DNA from: Candidatus Gastranaerophilales bacterium
GTDB lineage: Bacteria; Cyanobacteriota; Vampirovibrionia; Gastranaerophilales; Gastranaerophilaceae
Length of the DNA: 64,000 nt
Assembly (NCBI GenBank): GCA_944323135.1
Contig: CALURI010000004.1
Span: 62,001 to 126,000, forward strand
Reading direction: 5' to 3'
Shown here: one piece after another, positions 9,983 to 18,470 of the stretch
Layout: every line of letters begins with the position of its first letter
Numbering within the stretch: the first letter of the stretch is position 1
Position numbers and translations under genes: made by a program
The notes under the pieces: generated by a model
Told to the model about the DNA's origin: nothing
The model's input: the letters and a program-made list of their open reading frames with translations, nothing else
Databases searched by the model: none

Positions 9983-10207
9983 TTAAAACGAAAAATTAAA
10001 TAAATCTTTTAATTCTATATCAAGAGCATTTGCTAAAACACACATCGTTTTTATTGTAACGTTTGCTTCTCCACGTTCAATTTGTCCTATATAGTTAAAG
10101 TTCATATCAACTATTTCTGCAAGTTTCATTTGAGAAAGTTTTTTGGATTTTCTTACATAAGCAAGTTTTGCACCAAAACGTTTTTCTACTTCAAAATTTT
10201 TAACCAT
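9983..10207 (-). CDS. XRE-family HTH repressor
   Basis: 74 aa, essentially one Cro/C1-type helix-turn-helix domain: LSQMKLAEIVDMNFNYIGQIERGE is the HTH core, followed by a dimer tail ending in LKDLFNF. It is divergent from the gene at 10440, and the space between holds a large inverted repeat. I infer that it autoregulates and represses that neighbour. The start lies 6 nt after a TATAAT, with no Shine-Dalgarno. Confidence 0.88.
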   Translation of the reverse strand: MVKNFEVEKRFGAKLAYVRKSKKLSQMKLAEIVDMNFNYIGQIERGEANVTIKTMCVLANALDIELKDLFNFSF

Positions 10208-10213
10208 ACAACT

Positions 10214-10219
10214 ATTATA
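10214..10219 (-). promoter_or_regulatory. -10 box of XRE repressor, leaderless
   Basis: TATAAT on the minus strand sits 6 nt before ATG 10207. No ribosome-binding site is present and no good -35 is seen. Confidence 0.55.
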
Positions 10220-10363
10220 ATTTTTGTAATAATAAATTTCTAATATTCATCAAGCATAAATTATTGGTTATCAACTATTAATTTTTGTAACAAATTATAT
10301 TTGCAAAAGCAATTTTATACAAATAATATTGTTTAATAACATGTAAATACTGTTTGACAGACT

Positions 10364-10392
10364 GTATTTATATATTTTCAATATATAAATAC
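10364..10392. promoter_or_regulatory. Operator-like perfect 13-bp inverted repeat
   Basis: Two perfect 13-bp arms (GTATTTATATATT and its complement) are separated by TTC. The repeat ends just before TATAAT at 10394-10399, the likely -10 of the 10440 gene, so it covers the -35 region. A further AAATAC half-site lies at about 10345-10350. The arrangement is what an XRE dimer site would look like; the neighbouring repressor is the natural candidate. Confidence 0.6.
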
Positions 10393-10439
10393 ATATAATT
10401 TTAACATGAGTTTATTATCTAAAAGAAAGGAGATAGTAT

Positions 10440-10892
10440 ATGTCAAATACCGAAAAAATCATGATTGGAAATGTAAGTTTTTATTCAACAGATGTAAAAA
10501 CTTCAAATGTAACATATAAAAACGGTGAAAAAATAAACTGTGTTTTTCTTAAAAATGGCACAAAATTGGAATTTAAAGATCAAGCAGCTGATTCAAACGC
10601 AAGTGTTCAAATGGGATATGATACCGGTAATAACAACAAATATGGAACAGGATTTGTCGGAATAAAAGGATTGTCAATTGAAGGTACACAAGCTAGTGAT
10701 TATTATCATCTGACAAATTGTGACAATTATAATATAAATGTTGAAAATGGCGGTAATGACGAAGTTCGTATTCACAATAAAAATAAAGATTTTAACGGAA
10801 CAATTAATGCAGATCAAGGTGATAACGTTACATTTTCAAAAAATTCTAAATTTATAAACATGAGTGAAGGATTTTTCATAAGAAAAAATTAA
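10440..10892 (+). CDS. Unknown 150-aa Asn/Gly-rich protein, probably beta-rich
   Basis: I do not recognise this protein. It is rich in Asn, Lys, Gly and Asp with short alternating hydrophobic stretches (MIGNVSFYS, FVGIKGLSIEG, NINVENGGNDEVRIHN), suggesting a beta-solenoid-like fold. It has no signal peptide. The ribosome-binding site (AAAGGAG, 7 nt before ATG) is among the strongest in the window, it has its own operator-like repeat, and a strong terminator follows. It is divergent from a small XRE repressor, so it is probably expressed only under certain conditions. Confidence 0.65.
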   Translation: MSNTEKIMIGNVSFYSTDVKTSNVTYKNGEKINCVFLKNGTKLEFKDQAADSNASVQMGYDTGNNNKYGTGFVGIKGLSIEGTQASDYYHLTNCDNYNINVENGGNDEVRIHNKNKDFNGTINADQGDNVTFSKNSKFINMSEGFFIRKN

Positions 10893-10908
10893 ATTATAAC
10901 AAATATAA

Positions 10909-10946
10909 TAAAAAAGCAGATTTTTATTTTATCTGCTTTTTTTTTA
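10909..10946 (+). terminator. Rho-independent terminator after the 10440 gene
   Basis: The stem AAAAAGCAGAT pairs with ATCTGCTTTTT across a 9-nt loop and runs into a T tract. The stem arms closely match those of the terminator behind dnaN. Confidence 0.85.
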
Positions 10947-10969
10947 ATTATCTTTATTACAATGTAATT

Positions 10970-11425
10970 TTAATATTGTATTTTGATATTAATATTATTA
11001 TCAGGATTTTTCAAAATATTATTTAATTCTCTTGCAATCTTTTCCGCTTTGTATTTATCATCAGAACTTGCTAAGAAAAATTTTTGTCTTTCTCCGTTTT
11101 TTGTTGTCGAATAAATATTATATTTTAAAAGTTGTCTTCTGTTAATGCGAGCTTGGTCTGAAGAGCTTGCATTCAGATATTTCCACAAATGAAAAATATC
11201 AACTGAACTTGAAACATAAAAATTGCTTATTGTATTTAAATTAACACTTTTTTCTTTTATAGTATGTCTGAAAATATTTTGTTCTGTAATTTTGTATACC
11301 GAATATTATGAACATACCAAATTGGATTTAAAAACACTATAATTACAAAATAAAAGTATTACTATCGGAATAAGTACAATTATTAATATATGAGCAGCTG
11401 TTAATTTTTATTTATTTTCAGGCAT
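10970..11425 (-). pseudogene. Small membrane protein gene with two in-frame TAA codons
   Basis: One reading frame runs from ATG 11425 (AAAGGAATAA ribosome-binding site) to the stop at 10970 but is broken by TAA at 11408-11410 and TAA at 11306-11308. Between the stops the frame encodes a convincing transmembrane helix (HILIIVLIPIVILLF), and after the second stop it continues coherently into a soluble domain (FFLASSDDKYKAEKIAREL). There is no frame change, so two point nonsense mutations explain it. The start lies 16 bp behind hom on the same strand, and it was probably the downstream gene of that unit. The intact 72-codon tail from TTG 11188 might still be translated. Confidence 0.55.
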
Positions 11426-11441
11426 TTATTCCTTTTACAAA

Positions 11442-12716
11442 TTATTTTTGCACTTGAACTCTTATCAAACTGTTAACTTTATTTCCGTCTTGTTCAATTA
11501 ATTTAATTGCATTTTGCATATTCTTTTCTTGCACAAGTTCAGTAATAACAGTAATATCTGCTGTATTGTCGTCAGATACACATCGTTGAACAATACTTGC
11601 AAGACTTATATCATTATCTGCACAAATTGTTCCGATTTTTCCGATTACACCTTTATTATTCTTGGCATTAATTGAAATGTAATATTTATTTGTAGTTTCT
11701 GAAATATCTGTCATAACAGCATTTTCAGAATGTCTGCATCTCATCATAGGTAAAATATAATCTGATATCTTTAATTCTGCGGCAATTGCAAGAATATCTC
11801 CGACAACAGAACTTGCTGTCGGAAATTCTCCGGCTCCGGGGCCTGAAAGTGTAATACTTCCGACAGGGTATCCGCTTAAAGATACTGCATTTGTTACATA
11901 ATCAATATGAGCAAGAGTTGATTTTTTAGAAACCAGCATTGGATGAACTCTTACATCTGCTTGTCCGTTTGTATTAAGATATGCTGATGCTATTAATTTG
12001 ATTTTATATCCCAAATCATTTGCAGCTTTCATATCTTCTGCACGAATTTTTGTAATCCCTTCTCTGTAAACATTTTCTATGTTTATACGTTTATTAAAAG
12101 TTATAGATGCAAGAGTAGCAATTTTATATGCAGCATCAAATCCTTCAACATCACCTGTCGGATCAGCTTCTGCATAACCTAGTTTTTGTGCTTCTTTTAA
12201 TACATCCGAATATTGAGCACCTTCAACATCCATTTTTGTTAATATATAATTTGTTGTTCCGTTAACAATAGCCTCAATATGATTAATTTTATTACCTGCA
12301 AGAATTGTTTTAATCGGCATAATTATCGGAATACCGCCTGCTATTGCTGCTTCATATAAAATTACCTTATTATATTTTTCAGCAATTCTAAATAATTCCT
12401 CTCCACGTTTTGCCAGAAGCTCTTTATTTGCAGTAACTATATGTTTTCCATTCTCTATTGCTTTTGCTATTAAATCAAATGCAGGATTTAATCTTCCGAT
12501 AAGCTCTGCAATAATATCTATTTCAGGATTATTTACAATCTCATAAGGATCTGCTGTAAGTAAAGAGGCATCTAATCCTTCTATATTTCTCGGTTTATTA
12601 ATATTTTTAACCGCAATTTTAACAATTTCTATGTTATCGAAATTTTTTAATGTTTTAAATACTCCGGAACCAACTGTTCCAAGTCCTATTAATCCAATTT
12701 TAATCTTTTTATCCAT
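11442..12716 (-). CDS. hom: Homoserine dehydrogenase
   Basis: About 424 aa. It reduces aspartate semialdehyde to homoserine in the Thr/Met pathway. The N-terminal Rossmann motif is GLIGLGTVGSGV. AGGIPIIMPIKT, NGTTNYIL and the substrate-binding GYAEADPTGDVEGFDAAYK follow. The C-terminal 80 or so residues form an ACT domain (NNKGVIGKIGTICADN) for threonine feedback. The start is placed at ATG 12716, giving the usual MDKKIKIGLIG beginning; a longer frame from 12737 would put the promoter inside the gene. The ATG lies 6 nt after an extended -10, so the mRNA is probably leaderless. Confidence 0.95.
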   Translation of the reverse strand: MDKKIKIGLIGLGTVGSGVFKTLKNFDNIEIVKIAVKNINKPRNIEGLDASLLTADPYEIVNNPEIDIIAELIGRLNPAFDLIAKAIENGKHIVTANKELLAKRGEELFRIAEKYNKVILYEAAIAGGIPIIMPIKTILAGNKINHIEAIVNGTTNYILTKMDVEGAQYSDVLKEAQKLGYAEADPTGDVEGFDAAYKIATLASITFNKRINIENVYREGITKIRAEDMKAANDLGYKIKLIASAYLNTNGQADVRVHPMLVSKKSTLAHIDYVTNAVSLSGYPVGSITLSGPGAGEFPTASSVVGDILAIAAELKISDYILPMMRCRHSENAVMTDISETTNKYYISINAKNNKGVIGKIGTICADNDISLASIVQRCVSDDNTADITVITELVQEKNMQNAIKLIEQDGNKVNSLIRVQVQK

Positions 12717-12722
12717 AAAAAA

Positions 12723-12731
12723 ATGATACCA
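12723..12731 (-). promoter_or_regulatory. Extended -10 promoter of hom, leaderless
   Basis: TGGTATCAT (extended -10) on the minus strand lies 6 nt before ATG 12716. No Shine-Dalgarno is present. Confidence 0.6.
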
Positions 12732-12758
12732 TAACAATTCAAATTTTACTAATTATTA

Positions 12759-12785
12759 AAAAACCGGAATTTTAAATTCCGGTTC
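12759..12785 (-). terminator. Terminator behind the 12772 gene
   Basis: The stem AACCGGAATTT/AAATTCCGGTT is followed on the minus strand by a T run. It overlaps the stop of the hypothetical gene and isolates it from hom. Confidence 0.8.
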
Positions 12786-13146
12786 TTATTATATTTTTAA
12801 TTGGCTTTGTAGTTCTATTAACTTCACCACTTGTCATATCAATAGTAATTTCTTCCGGTATTCCTATTTTATTATTTCTTTGAATTACCGTATGGTTTTC
12901 ATTTGAAAAACTTTTTGTTGATTTAAGTGTTTTAACAACAGTACTTTGTTTATCTCTTCCAATTACATTATAATTTGCAACATACCATTGAGTAGGTAAA
13001 AAATTGGCTTTTTTATAACTAATTTCTAATGTTTTTGCATTTTTACCTGGTATTTCAATAATTCTTTTCAAAGAATTACCATTATCAGAGAATTTTTCAA
13101 GCACAAGATTTTGTACTAAATTTTGGGGTTTAAATCCTATCTTCAT
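12772..13146 (-). CDS. Hypothetical protein, 124 aa
   Basis: I do not recognise it. It begins MKIGFKPQN, is basic, has no signal peptide or membrane segment, and looks beta-rich (RIIEIPGKNAKTLEISYK, GIPEEITIDMTSGEV). The start has an AAAGGA ribosome-binding site, and its terminator overlaps the stop codon, so it is a real single-gene unit. Confidence 0.6.
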   Translation of the reverse strand: MKIGFKPQNLVQNLVLEKFSDNGNSLKRIIEIPGKNAKTLEISYKKANFLPTQWYVANYNVIGRDKQSTVVKTLKSTKSFSNENHTVIQRNNKIGIPEEITIDMTSGEVNRTTKPIKNIIRTGI

Positions 13147-13225
13147 AAATATCCTTTCAATTTTTATAGTGGGGTAATAAAAAATAATAAAACTATTGTA
13201 ATCTATGAATTTTTTTTGTAAAGGT

Positions 13226-14068
13226 TTAAATTTTTTTATTTATTTTTATAATATTGAAAATTTTTATTTCTTTATTATTTCTGTAGTGTTTTATTTTTAA
13301 ATATGTAAGTCCGAAAATCTTATATTTTTTTATTTTATGTTCAATAAATATACCGTTATCTTGTAAAAATTTTGTCATTTTTTGTTTTGTATATTCAGAA
13401 TCTTTTGTTTTTTTCTCAGATTTCGTTTTTACAATAGAATTTGGGTTTGTCCAATAATTGTAATATACATCAGGCACCGTTACTAAACTTTCTAAATAAA
13501 CCAAAACTTGTGCAGTAAAAAACCTGTCTTCAAAATATACACCGGGTTCAAAAAGTATATTATATTGATTTAATTTCGAAAATTTATAGATTTTATTTAC
13601 GGGATAACACTTATCAGGAACATCACAGAGCAGAAACTTTCTGTTTTTATCATTTGTAAATTCTTCTTTTTCTATTTTTAGATGATATTTCCATTTATAG
13701 CTTCTATGGCGTTTTATACCGGCAACTGATATATCTGCATCATATTTTTTTGCTGTAATATAAAGTTTTTCATAGAAATCCAAATCTATCCAATCATCAG
13801 AATCAACAAACCCTACATATTCACCTTTTGCTATTTTTAAGCCGTTATTTCTTGCACAAGAGGGACCCGTATTATTTTGTGATAATACTTTTATTCGACT
13901 ATCTTTCAACTCATAACTCTTTAATATATCAAGACTTTTATCTGTTGAACCATCATTTATAAATATAATTTCTATATCTTTTAAGGTTTGATTAACAATA
14001 CTGTTTATGCATTTTTCAAGAAATTTTTCACTGTTATAAACCGGAACAATTATACTGATTTTTACCAT
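13226..14068 (-). CDS. Family 2 glycosyltransferase
   Basis: 280 aa GT2 (GT-A fold) enzyme that transfers a sugar from a nucleotide-sugar, probably for surface polysaccharide. ISIIVPVYNSEKFLEKCI opens the protein, FINDGSTDKS is the nucleotide-binding region, and YVGFVDSDDWID holds the DxD-type metal motif. The C-terminal third is Lys/Ile-rich and poorly conserved. No polysaccharide cluster surrounds it. The ribosome-binding site is weak (GGGAT). Confidence 0.9.
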   Translation of the reverse strand: MVKISIIVPVYNSEKFLEKCINSIVNQTLKDIEIIFINDGSTDKSLDILKSYELKDSRIKVLSQNNTGPSCARNNGLKIAKGEYVGFVDSDDWIDLDFYEKLYITAKKYDADISVAGIKRHRSYKWKYHLKIEKEEFTNDKNRKFLLCDVPDKCYPVNKIYKFSKLNQYNILFEPGVYFEDRFFTAQVLVYLESLVTVPDVYYNYWTNPNSIVKTKSEKKTKDSEYTKQKMTKFLQDNGIFIEHKIKKYKIFGLTYLKIKHYRNNKEIKIFNIIKINKKI

Positions 14069-14216
14069 TTTGCTAATCCCAACATTGAATTTCTTATTTA
14101 TAATTCTATATTATAATATGAAATTCTATATATTAATTAGAAAAATGTCAATATAATTCTTTTGATTAGTTAGTAATAAAATTATAAATTAATTTATAAA
14201 CTATTTAAGAGGATTT

Positions 14217-14528
14217 ATGTTCAGACAAAAATTTGCCAATAATCTAAAGCATTTAAGAAAATCAAGAAAATTGACTCAAGAACAACTCGCAGAACTTGTT
14301 GGAGTTGATTTCAGGTATATTTCAATTCTTGAAACTGCAAAAAGTTTTCCTTCATGCGATGTTATAGAAAAACTCGCTTCAGCATTAAATGTTGATTATT
14401 TTGAATTGTTTAACTTTGATTATGATATGACTCGTGAAGAACAAGAAAATAATTTAATCAATATTATTAAATTATTAGATAATCATAAATTACATTTACT
14501 TTATAAAATTGCAAAAGATTTGATTTAG
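14217..14528 (+). CDS. XRE-family HTH regulator
   Basis: 103 aa. An N-terminal Cro/C1 HTH (LTQEQLAELVGVDFRYISILETAKSF) is followed by a short helical tail of about 35 residues that could mediate dimerisation. AAGAGG precedes the ATG. The intergenic region towards the glycosyltransferase gene contains TGTCAATAT at 14146-14154, also found before another XRE gene at 34132. It is a solitary regulator of unknown target. Confidence 0.85.
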   Translation: MFRQKFANNLKHLRKSRKLTQEQLAELVGVDFRYISILETAKSFPSCDVIEKLASALNVDYFELFNFDYDMTREEQENNLINIIKLLDNHKLHLLYKIAKDLI

Positions 14529-14537
14529 ATTTTATTT

Positions 14538-14813
14538 TTACCCGAATAATTTTTTTATAATTAACATTACTTTATCTAATATTTTAGCTAAGAATGATTT
14601 TTCTTCAGGCATTTCCGGTTCTTTATCAAAAGTAAAAATATCACCTTCATTTTTTTTCATAAAGATGCTTTCATCTAAATATTTTCTTTCTTTTTTTTCC
14701 TCTTTTTCCCCTTGAGCCATGTAACCGAGATTGCCGGCACCACCGTCATTTTGCATAGATGCCGCTGCTTTGATTACCGGTTTTGTGCTCAAAACATTTA
14801 CATCGAATGACAT
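14538..14813 (-). CDS. Small basic hypothetical protein
   Basis: 91 aa. It begins MSFDVNVLSTKPVIKAAASM, has a charged central region and ends in an amphipathic helix (FLAKILDKVMLIIKKLFG) that may lie on a membrane. The family is not recognised. It is convergent with the XRE gene. Confidence 0.5.
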   Translation of the reverse strand: MSFDVNVLSTKPVIKAAASMQNDGGAGNLGYMAQGEKEEKKERKYLDESIFMKKNEGDIFTFDKEPEMPEEKSFLAKILDKVMLIIKKLFG

Positions 14814-14941
14814 TTTGCAACCATTAATTACAACTTTTTAGATTGTTGTAACCCTTTCGTTTTTTCCCTATATATATAAAGTATTTTTATTAAAGAAATG
14901 TTACAAAAATAAGAAAATTGTAACAGAATATTTACAATCTG

Positions 14942-15523
14942 TTAATCATTGAATCTTATTATACTTTGGCATTTAAAACCAATTTCAAACAAATCACGCT
15001 TTCTTATTGCCGTTCTTATGTCTGGTTTTTTTGAAGATGTTATTAATATCAACTCTGCTATTTGATTTTTTATATCGTAATTTATTTTTATATTATCTAT
15101 AAGTTTTGCATGATCTTTATCTAATCCATCAGAAAGTTTTAAAATACCGCCAAGACGTTTTACAATTTTTCTATCGGATTTTTCAAGAGTATTATAAACA
15201 TCATGTTCAACTTTATCAGGTAAACTGCCTCTGTGATATCTGCATATACAGCCTATTATTTTTGTTTCTCTTTTGTCAAAACCTTCCAAACCGTTTTCTA
15301 TAATCATGTACATGGAATGTTTATTATGTCCTTTTGCTTCTTTAAAATATCCGATATCATGGAGTAATGCCGCTGTTTCAAGTAATTCTTTCTCTCTTTC
15401 AGACATTTCATAAATTTTTTTACTCACTTCATTAAAAATTAACATAGAAATTCTGGACACTTCAATTGGATGAGAGGTGTTTTTTGAAAATTTGTTAAGC
15501 ATCTGGTGAGCTGTCAGTTTCAT
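14942..15523 (-). CDS. HD-domain phosphohydrolase
   Basis: About 193 aa. An HD domain is clear from ETAALLHDIGYFKEAKGHNKHS and CRYHRGSLPD, close to the C-terminal HD domain of Ppx/GppA exopolyphosphatases, so nucleotide or polyphosphate hydrolysis is possible. In-frame starts exist at 15544 (TTG), 15532 and 15523. A TAAAAT box on the minus strand at 15535-15540 favours 15523, since the others would fall upstream of transcription. It is divergent from the GGDEF gene at 15592. Confidence 0.75.
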   Translation of the reverse strand: MKLTAHQMLNKFSKNTSHPIEVSRISMLIFNEVSKKIYEMSEREKELLETAALLHDIGYFKEAKGHNKHSMYMIIENGLEGFDKRETKIIGCICRYHRGSLPDKVEHDVYNTLEKSDRKIVKRLGGILKLSDGLDKDHAKLIDNIKINYDIKNQIAELILITSSKKPDIRTAIRKRDLFEIGFKCQSIIRFND

Positions 15524-15578
15524 AATTCTCATTAATTTTAGCAAAAAAATGGATATGGTTCAATATTTCTGATATGAT

Positions 15579-15584
15579 TAAAAT
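15579..15584 (+). promoter_or_regulatory. -10 box of the GGDEF gene, leaderless
   Basis: TAAAAT lies 7 nt before ATG 15592. It falls inside the longer frame that starts at 15574, which argues for the shorter protein. Confidence 0.45.
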
Positions 15585-15591
15585 AGGTAAT

Positions 15592-16254
15592 ATGGTTATG
15601 GAAAATATTGAAATAAAAACAACAGATTTTGAAATCCCCTCTGAAGTATTAGATCAAATTCAACAGAATATTCAGGATATTATCAGGAATTTCGATATTC
15701 CTGATACAAATAAAGACGAAGTTTTAAAAAAAATCAACTTCATGTATTCTCAAACAATACAAATGACTGTCACTGATTCACTTACAAAATTATATAACCG
15801 CCGGCATTTTGAAAGTAATCTTAAAAGAGAATATATGAGAGCTCAAAGATATAATAGCAGTTTAAGTCTTGCAATTATTGACATTGACTTTTTCAAAAAA
15901 TTTAATGATACATACGGTCATTCTTGCGGTGATTATGTTTTAAAAGAATTATCATATCTTTTGTTGAATTCTTTCAGACAAACAGATATGGTATTTAGAT
16001 ACGGCGGAGAAGAGTTTGCAATTATTCTGACAGAAACACCCAAACAAACAGCATCTATTCCTCTTGAAAGATTCAGAAAATTTATTGAAAATTATAATTT
16101 TAAATTTCATGATAAAGATTTAAAAGTTACTGTAAGTATCGGGTTCAGTTCAAATACAAAATTTGAAACACCTTGGGAAATGTTTGATGATGCAGATAAA
16201 GCTTTGTATGAAGCGAAAAAAAACGGACGAAACAGAGTTAACTCTGCTGTCTGA
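15592..16254 (+). CDS. GGDEF diguanylate cyclase
   Basis: About 220 aa. An N-terminal helical region of about 60 residues leads into a full GGDEF domain: TDSLTKLYNRRHFES, IIDIDFFKKFNDTYGH for metal and GTP binding, and FRYGGEEFAIIL, the canonical active site. It should make c-di-GMP. There is no membrane segment or receiver domain, so the input is not visible. The parvulin gene follows closely. Confidence 0.93.
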   Translation: MVMENIEIKTTDFEIPSEVLDQIQQNIQDIIRNFDIPDTNKDEVLKKINFMYSQTIQMTVTDSLTKLYNRRHFESNLKREYMRAQRYNSSLSLAIIDIDFFKKFNDTYGHSCGDYVLKELSYLLLNSFRQTDMVFRYGGEEFAIILTETPKQTASIPLERFRKFIENYNFKFHDKDLKVTVSIGFSSNTKFETPWEMFDDADKALYEAKKNGRNRVNSAV

Positions 16255-16290
16255 TTGTTATTTGTAATATTTAAAGATAGGATTTTATAT

Positions 16291-16638
16291 ATGATTAAAA
16301 ATATTTGTAAATTGTTTATTATGGTTTTTCTTTTAACAGGTATTGTATCTGCTGAAGAATATAATCAAGTTCGGGCTGAACATATACTTGTAAAAACAGC
16401 AGCAGAAGCACAACAAATTAAAAAAGAAATTGATAACGGCGGAGATTTTGAATATTATGCAAGAGCATATTCTCTTTGTCCATCAGGCAGAAATGGCGGA
16501 GATTTAGGATATTTTGGACGTGGTCAAATGGTTAGAGAATTTGAAAAAGCAGCTTTTGATACTCCCGTAGGAGAAGTATCAAAACCTGTTTATACACAAT
16601 ACGGCTGGCATTTGATTAAAGTTTTGGATAAAAAATAA
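16291..16638 (+). CDS. Secreted PpiC-type peptidyl-prolyl isomerase (parvulin)
   Basis: 115 aa when started at ATG 16291, which has TAGGAT upstream and yields a clean signal peptide (LFIMVFLLTGIVSA); a longer frame from 16255 would spoil it. The mature part is one parvulin domain: AEHILVKTAAEAQQIKKEI, SLCPSGRNGGDLGYFGRG and GWHLIKVLDK. It catalyses prolyl cis-trans isomerisation, probably on exported proteins in the periplasm. Confidence 0.88.
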   Translation: MIKNICKLFIMVFLLTGIVSAEEYNQVRAEHILVKTAAEAQQIKKEIDNGGDFEYYARAYSLCPSGRNGGDLGYFGRGQMVREFEKAAFDTPVGEVSKPVYTQYGWHLIKVLDKK

Positions 16639-16725
16639 TATAAATTATTTTTTGTAAATATTTGTTTTTTTATAGCAAAAAAAATTTATTTTCATTTTTC
16701 ATGTTTCCTATTACTGGAGGTCACA

Positions 16726-17391
16726 ATGAAAATAAATAACAATAACAATACAAATTTTACAGGAACTTTTATATTACAACCAAAAAATTTACAAACAAAA
16801 GAAGCTATCCCAAATATTATAACAAAAGGCAGACAAATTTTTCATAATATTAAATACTATGGCGATGTAACTATTGTTACTAAAGATAAATATGATTACA
16901 AAGTTAGAGATTTTATAAAATCTTCAAATACTAAGTTTGAATATTATCCTGAAATTTCAACAAAAAGTGGACTTGATAATCAAAAACCGTTTGGTTTACA
17001 ACAATTACTTTTTGTTAAAAATAATTGTACTATAGATAACATAAAAACTTTAGATATTTTTCTAAAAAAACATACTCCGTTGAGTAAACAAATTGAATAT
17101 TTACATAATGCTCTTGAAACATTAAGATTAAATATTGAACTTCCGGAAATAAAAATTGATAAAAATAATCTTTTTGTTATTCGTGATGAAGCTAAAAAAA
17201 GAACTATTAAAGCAACAGGATTTGATAGTGGAGATTCTTTCATTCACATTATTCCTGATTCAAAAATTGAAGAATCAAAAAAATACAGAGTTATAAAAAA
17301 CGGAAAATGTGTAGAAAAAGAATACAAAACTCCTGATGAAATAATTTATTTCTTAAAAATGTTTAAAAAATCAATGGACAAAAACAATTAG
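16726..17391 (+). CDS. Hypothetical protein with N-terminal NFTG motif
   Basis: 221 aa. It begins MKINNNNNTNFTGTF and is otherwise Lys/Ile-rich without signal peptide, membrane segment or known motif. The NF-x-G start is shared in form with the proteins at 7519 and 19970. GGAGG 6 nt before the ATG is a strong ribosome-binding site. Its end overlaps the end of aroC by 4 bp. Confidence 0.6.
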   Translation: MKINNNNNTNFTGTFILQPKNLQTKEAIPNIITKGRQIFHNIKYYGDVTIVTKDKYDYKVRDFIKSSNTKFEYYPEISTKSGLDNQKPFGLQQLLFVKNNCTIDNIKTLDIFLKKHTPLSKQIEYLHNALETLRLNIELPEIKIDKNNLFVIRDEAKKRTIKATGFDSGDSFIHIIPDSKIEESKKYRVIKNGKCVEKEYKTPDEIIYFLKMFKKSMDKNN

Positions 17392-18458
17392 TTCACTGAA
17401 TTTTTTATTCTTTTCTCTATCTCAATAAAATTATCACCGCCGAATTTTAAAAGAAGTTCATCTAATAACGCGCAGGCAATCCTGTTTTCTGCAACAACAG
17501 AACAAGCTTCTACTGCACAGGTATCTGAGCGTTCAAAATGTGCTTCGCATTCAGACATGTTCTTCAAATCAACTGTTTTCAATGGTTTTCTCAATGTCGG
17601 GATAGGTTTCATTACAGCTGTTACAACAAGAGGTTCTCCGTTCGTCATACCGCCTTCTATTCCGCCGGCATTATTTGTTCTTCTGACAATTTTACCGTTT
17701 TCAAGATACATTTGATCATGAAATTCACTTCCCAACATTTTATAAGCATCTTGATTTCCTATAGAAACAGATTTAACAGCAGGAATACTCATTACAATTT
17801 GAGCAATTTTACCATCCAGCATTCTATCCCAATGAACATAAGAACCAAGACCTACCGGAAGATTTTCATAAACTATTTCAAATTTTCCGCCTAATGTATC
17901 TCCGGCTTCTTTTGCTTTGTCAATCTCGTTTTTAAAATCTTCTTCTGTATGCCCCTGACCTATTTGAATTATTTTTGAATGACACTTTATGTTAAATTGT
18001 TCAAGAATTTGTTTTGCTAAAGCACCAACTGCAACTTCTATTGCAGTTTTTCTTGCACTTGAACGTTCTAAAATATTTCTTAAATCGGTTTGATTATATT
18101 TTACACTTCCTGCATAATCAGCATGTCCCGGACGATATTTTGTAAAAGATTTTTCATCTGTAATATCATCAGGATTTACACTCATAATTTTTTGCCAATT
18201 TTCAAAATCTTTATTTTGAATAACAAGAGTAACAGGAGAACCTAATGTCTTACCGAAACGAATACCTGAAGTTATTTCAACTGTATCTGATTCTATTTTC
18301 ATTCTTCCGCCACGGCCATAACCGCCTTGACGACGTTTTAATTCATTATTTATAAAATCAGAATTTATTTCAAATCCCGCAGGTATTCCTTCTATTATTG
18401 CGGTTAAACACTTACCGTGACTTTCTCCCGCTGTTAAAAATCTGTATTTTTTGAACAT
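17388..18458 (-). CDS. aroC: Chorismate synthase
   Basis: 356 aa, the FMN-dependent last enzyme of the shikimate pathway (EPSP to chorismate). GESHGKCLTAIIEGIPAG, RRQGGYGRGGRM, RPGHADYAGS, RSSARKTAIEVAVGA and GGIEGGMTNGEP are the standard signatures. The ribosome-binding site is AAGAGG. It is 12 bp from the upstream secreted-protein gene on the same strand. aroB and aroK are about 13 kb away. Confidence 0.97.
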   Translation of the reverse strand: MFKKYRFLTAGESHGKCLTAIIEGIPAGFEINSDFINNELKRRQGGYGRGGRMKIESDTVEITSGIRFGKTLGSPVTLVIQNKDFENWQKIMSVNPDDITDEKSFTKYRPGHADYAGSVKYNQTDLRNILERSSARKTAIEVAVGALAKQILEQFNIKCHSKIIQIGQGHTEEDFKNEIDKAKEAGDTLGGKFEIVYENLPVGLGSYVHWDRMLDGKIAQIVMSIPAVKSVSIGNQDAYKMLGSEFHDQMYLENGKIVRRTNNAGGIEGGMTNGEPLVVTAVMKPIPTLRKPLKTVDLKNMSECEAHFERSDTCAVEACSVVAENRIACALLDELLLKFGGDNFIEIEKRIKNSVN

Positions 18459-18470
18459 AAACCTCTTTTA

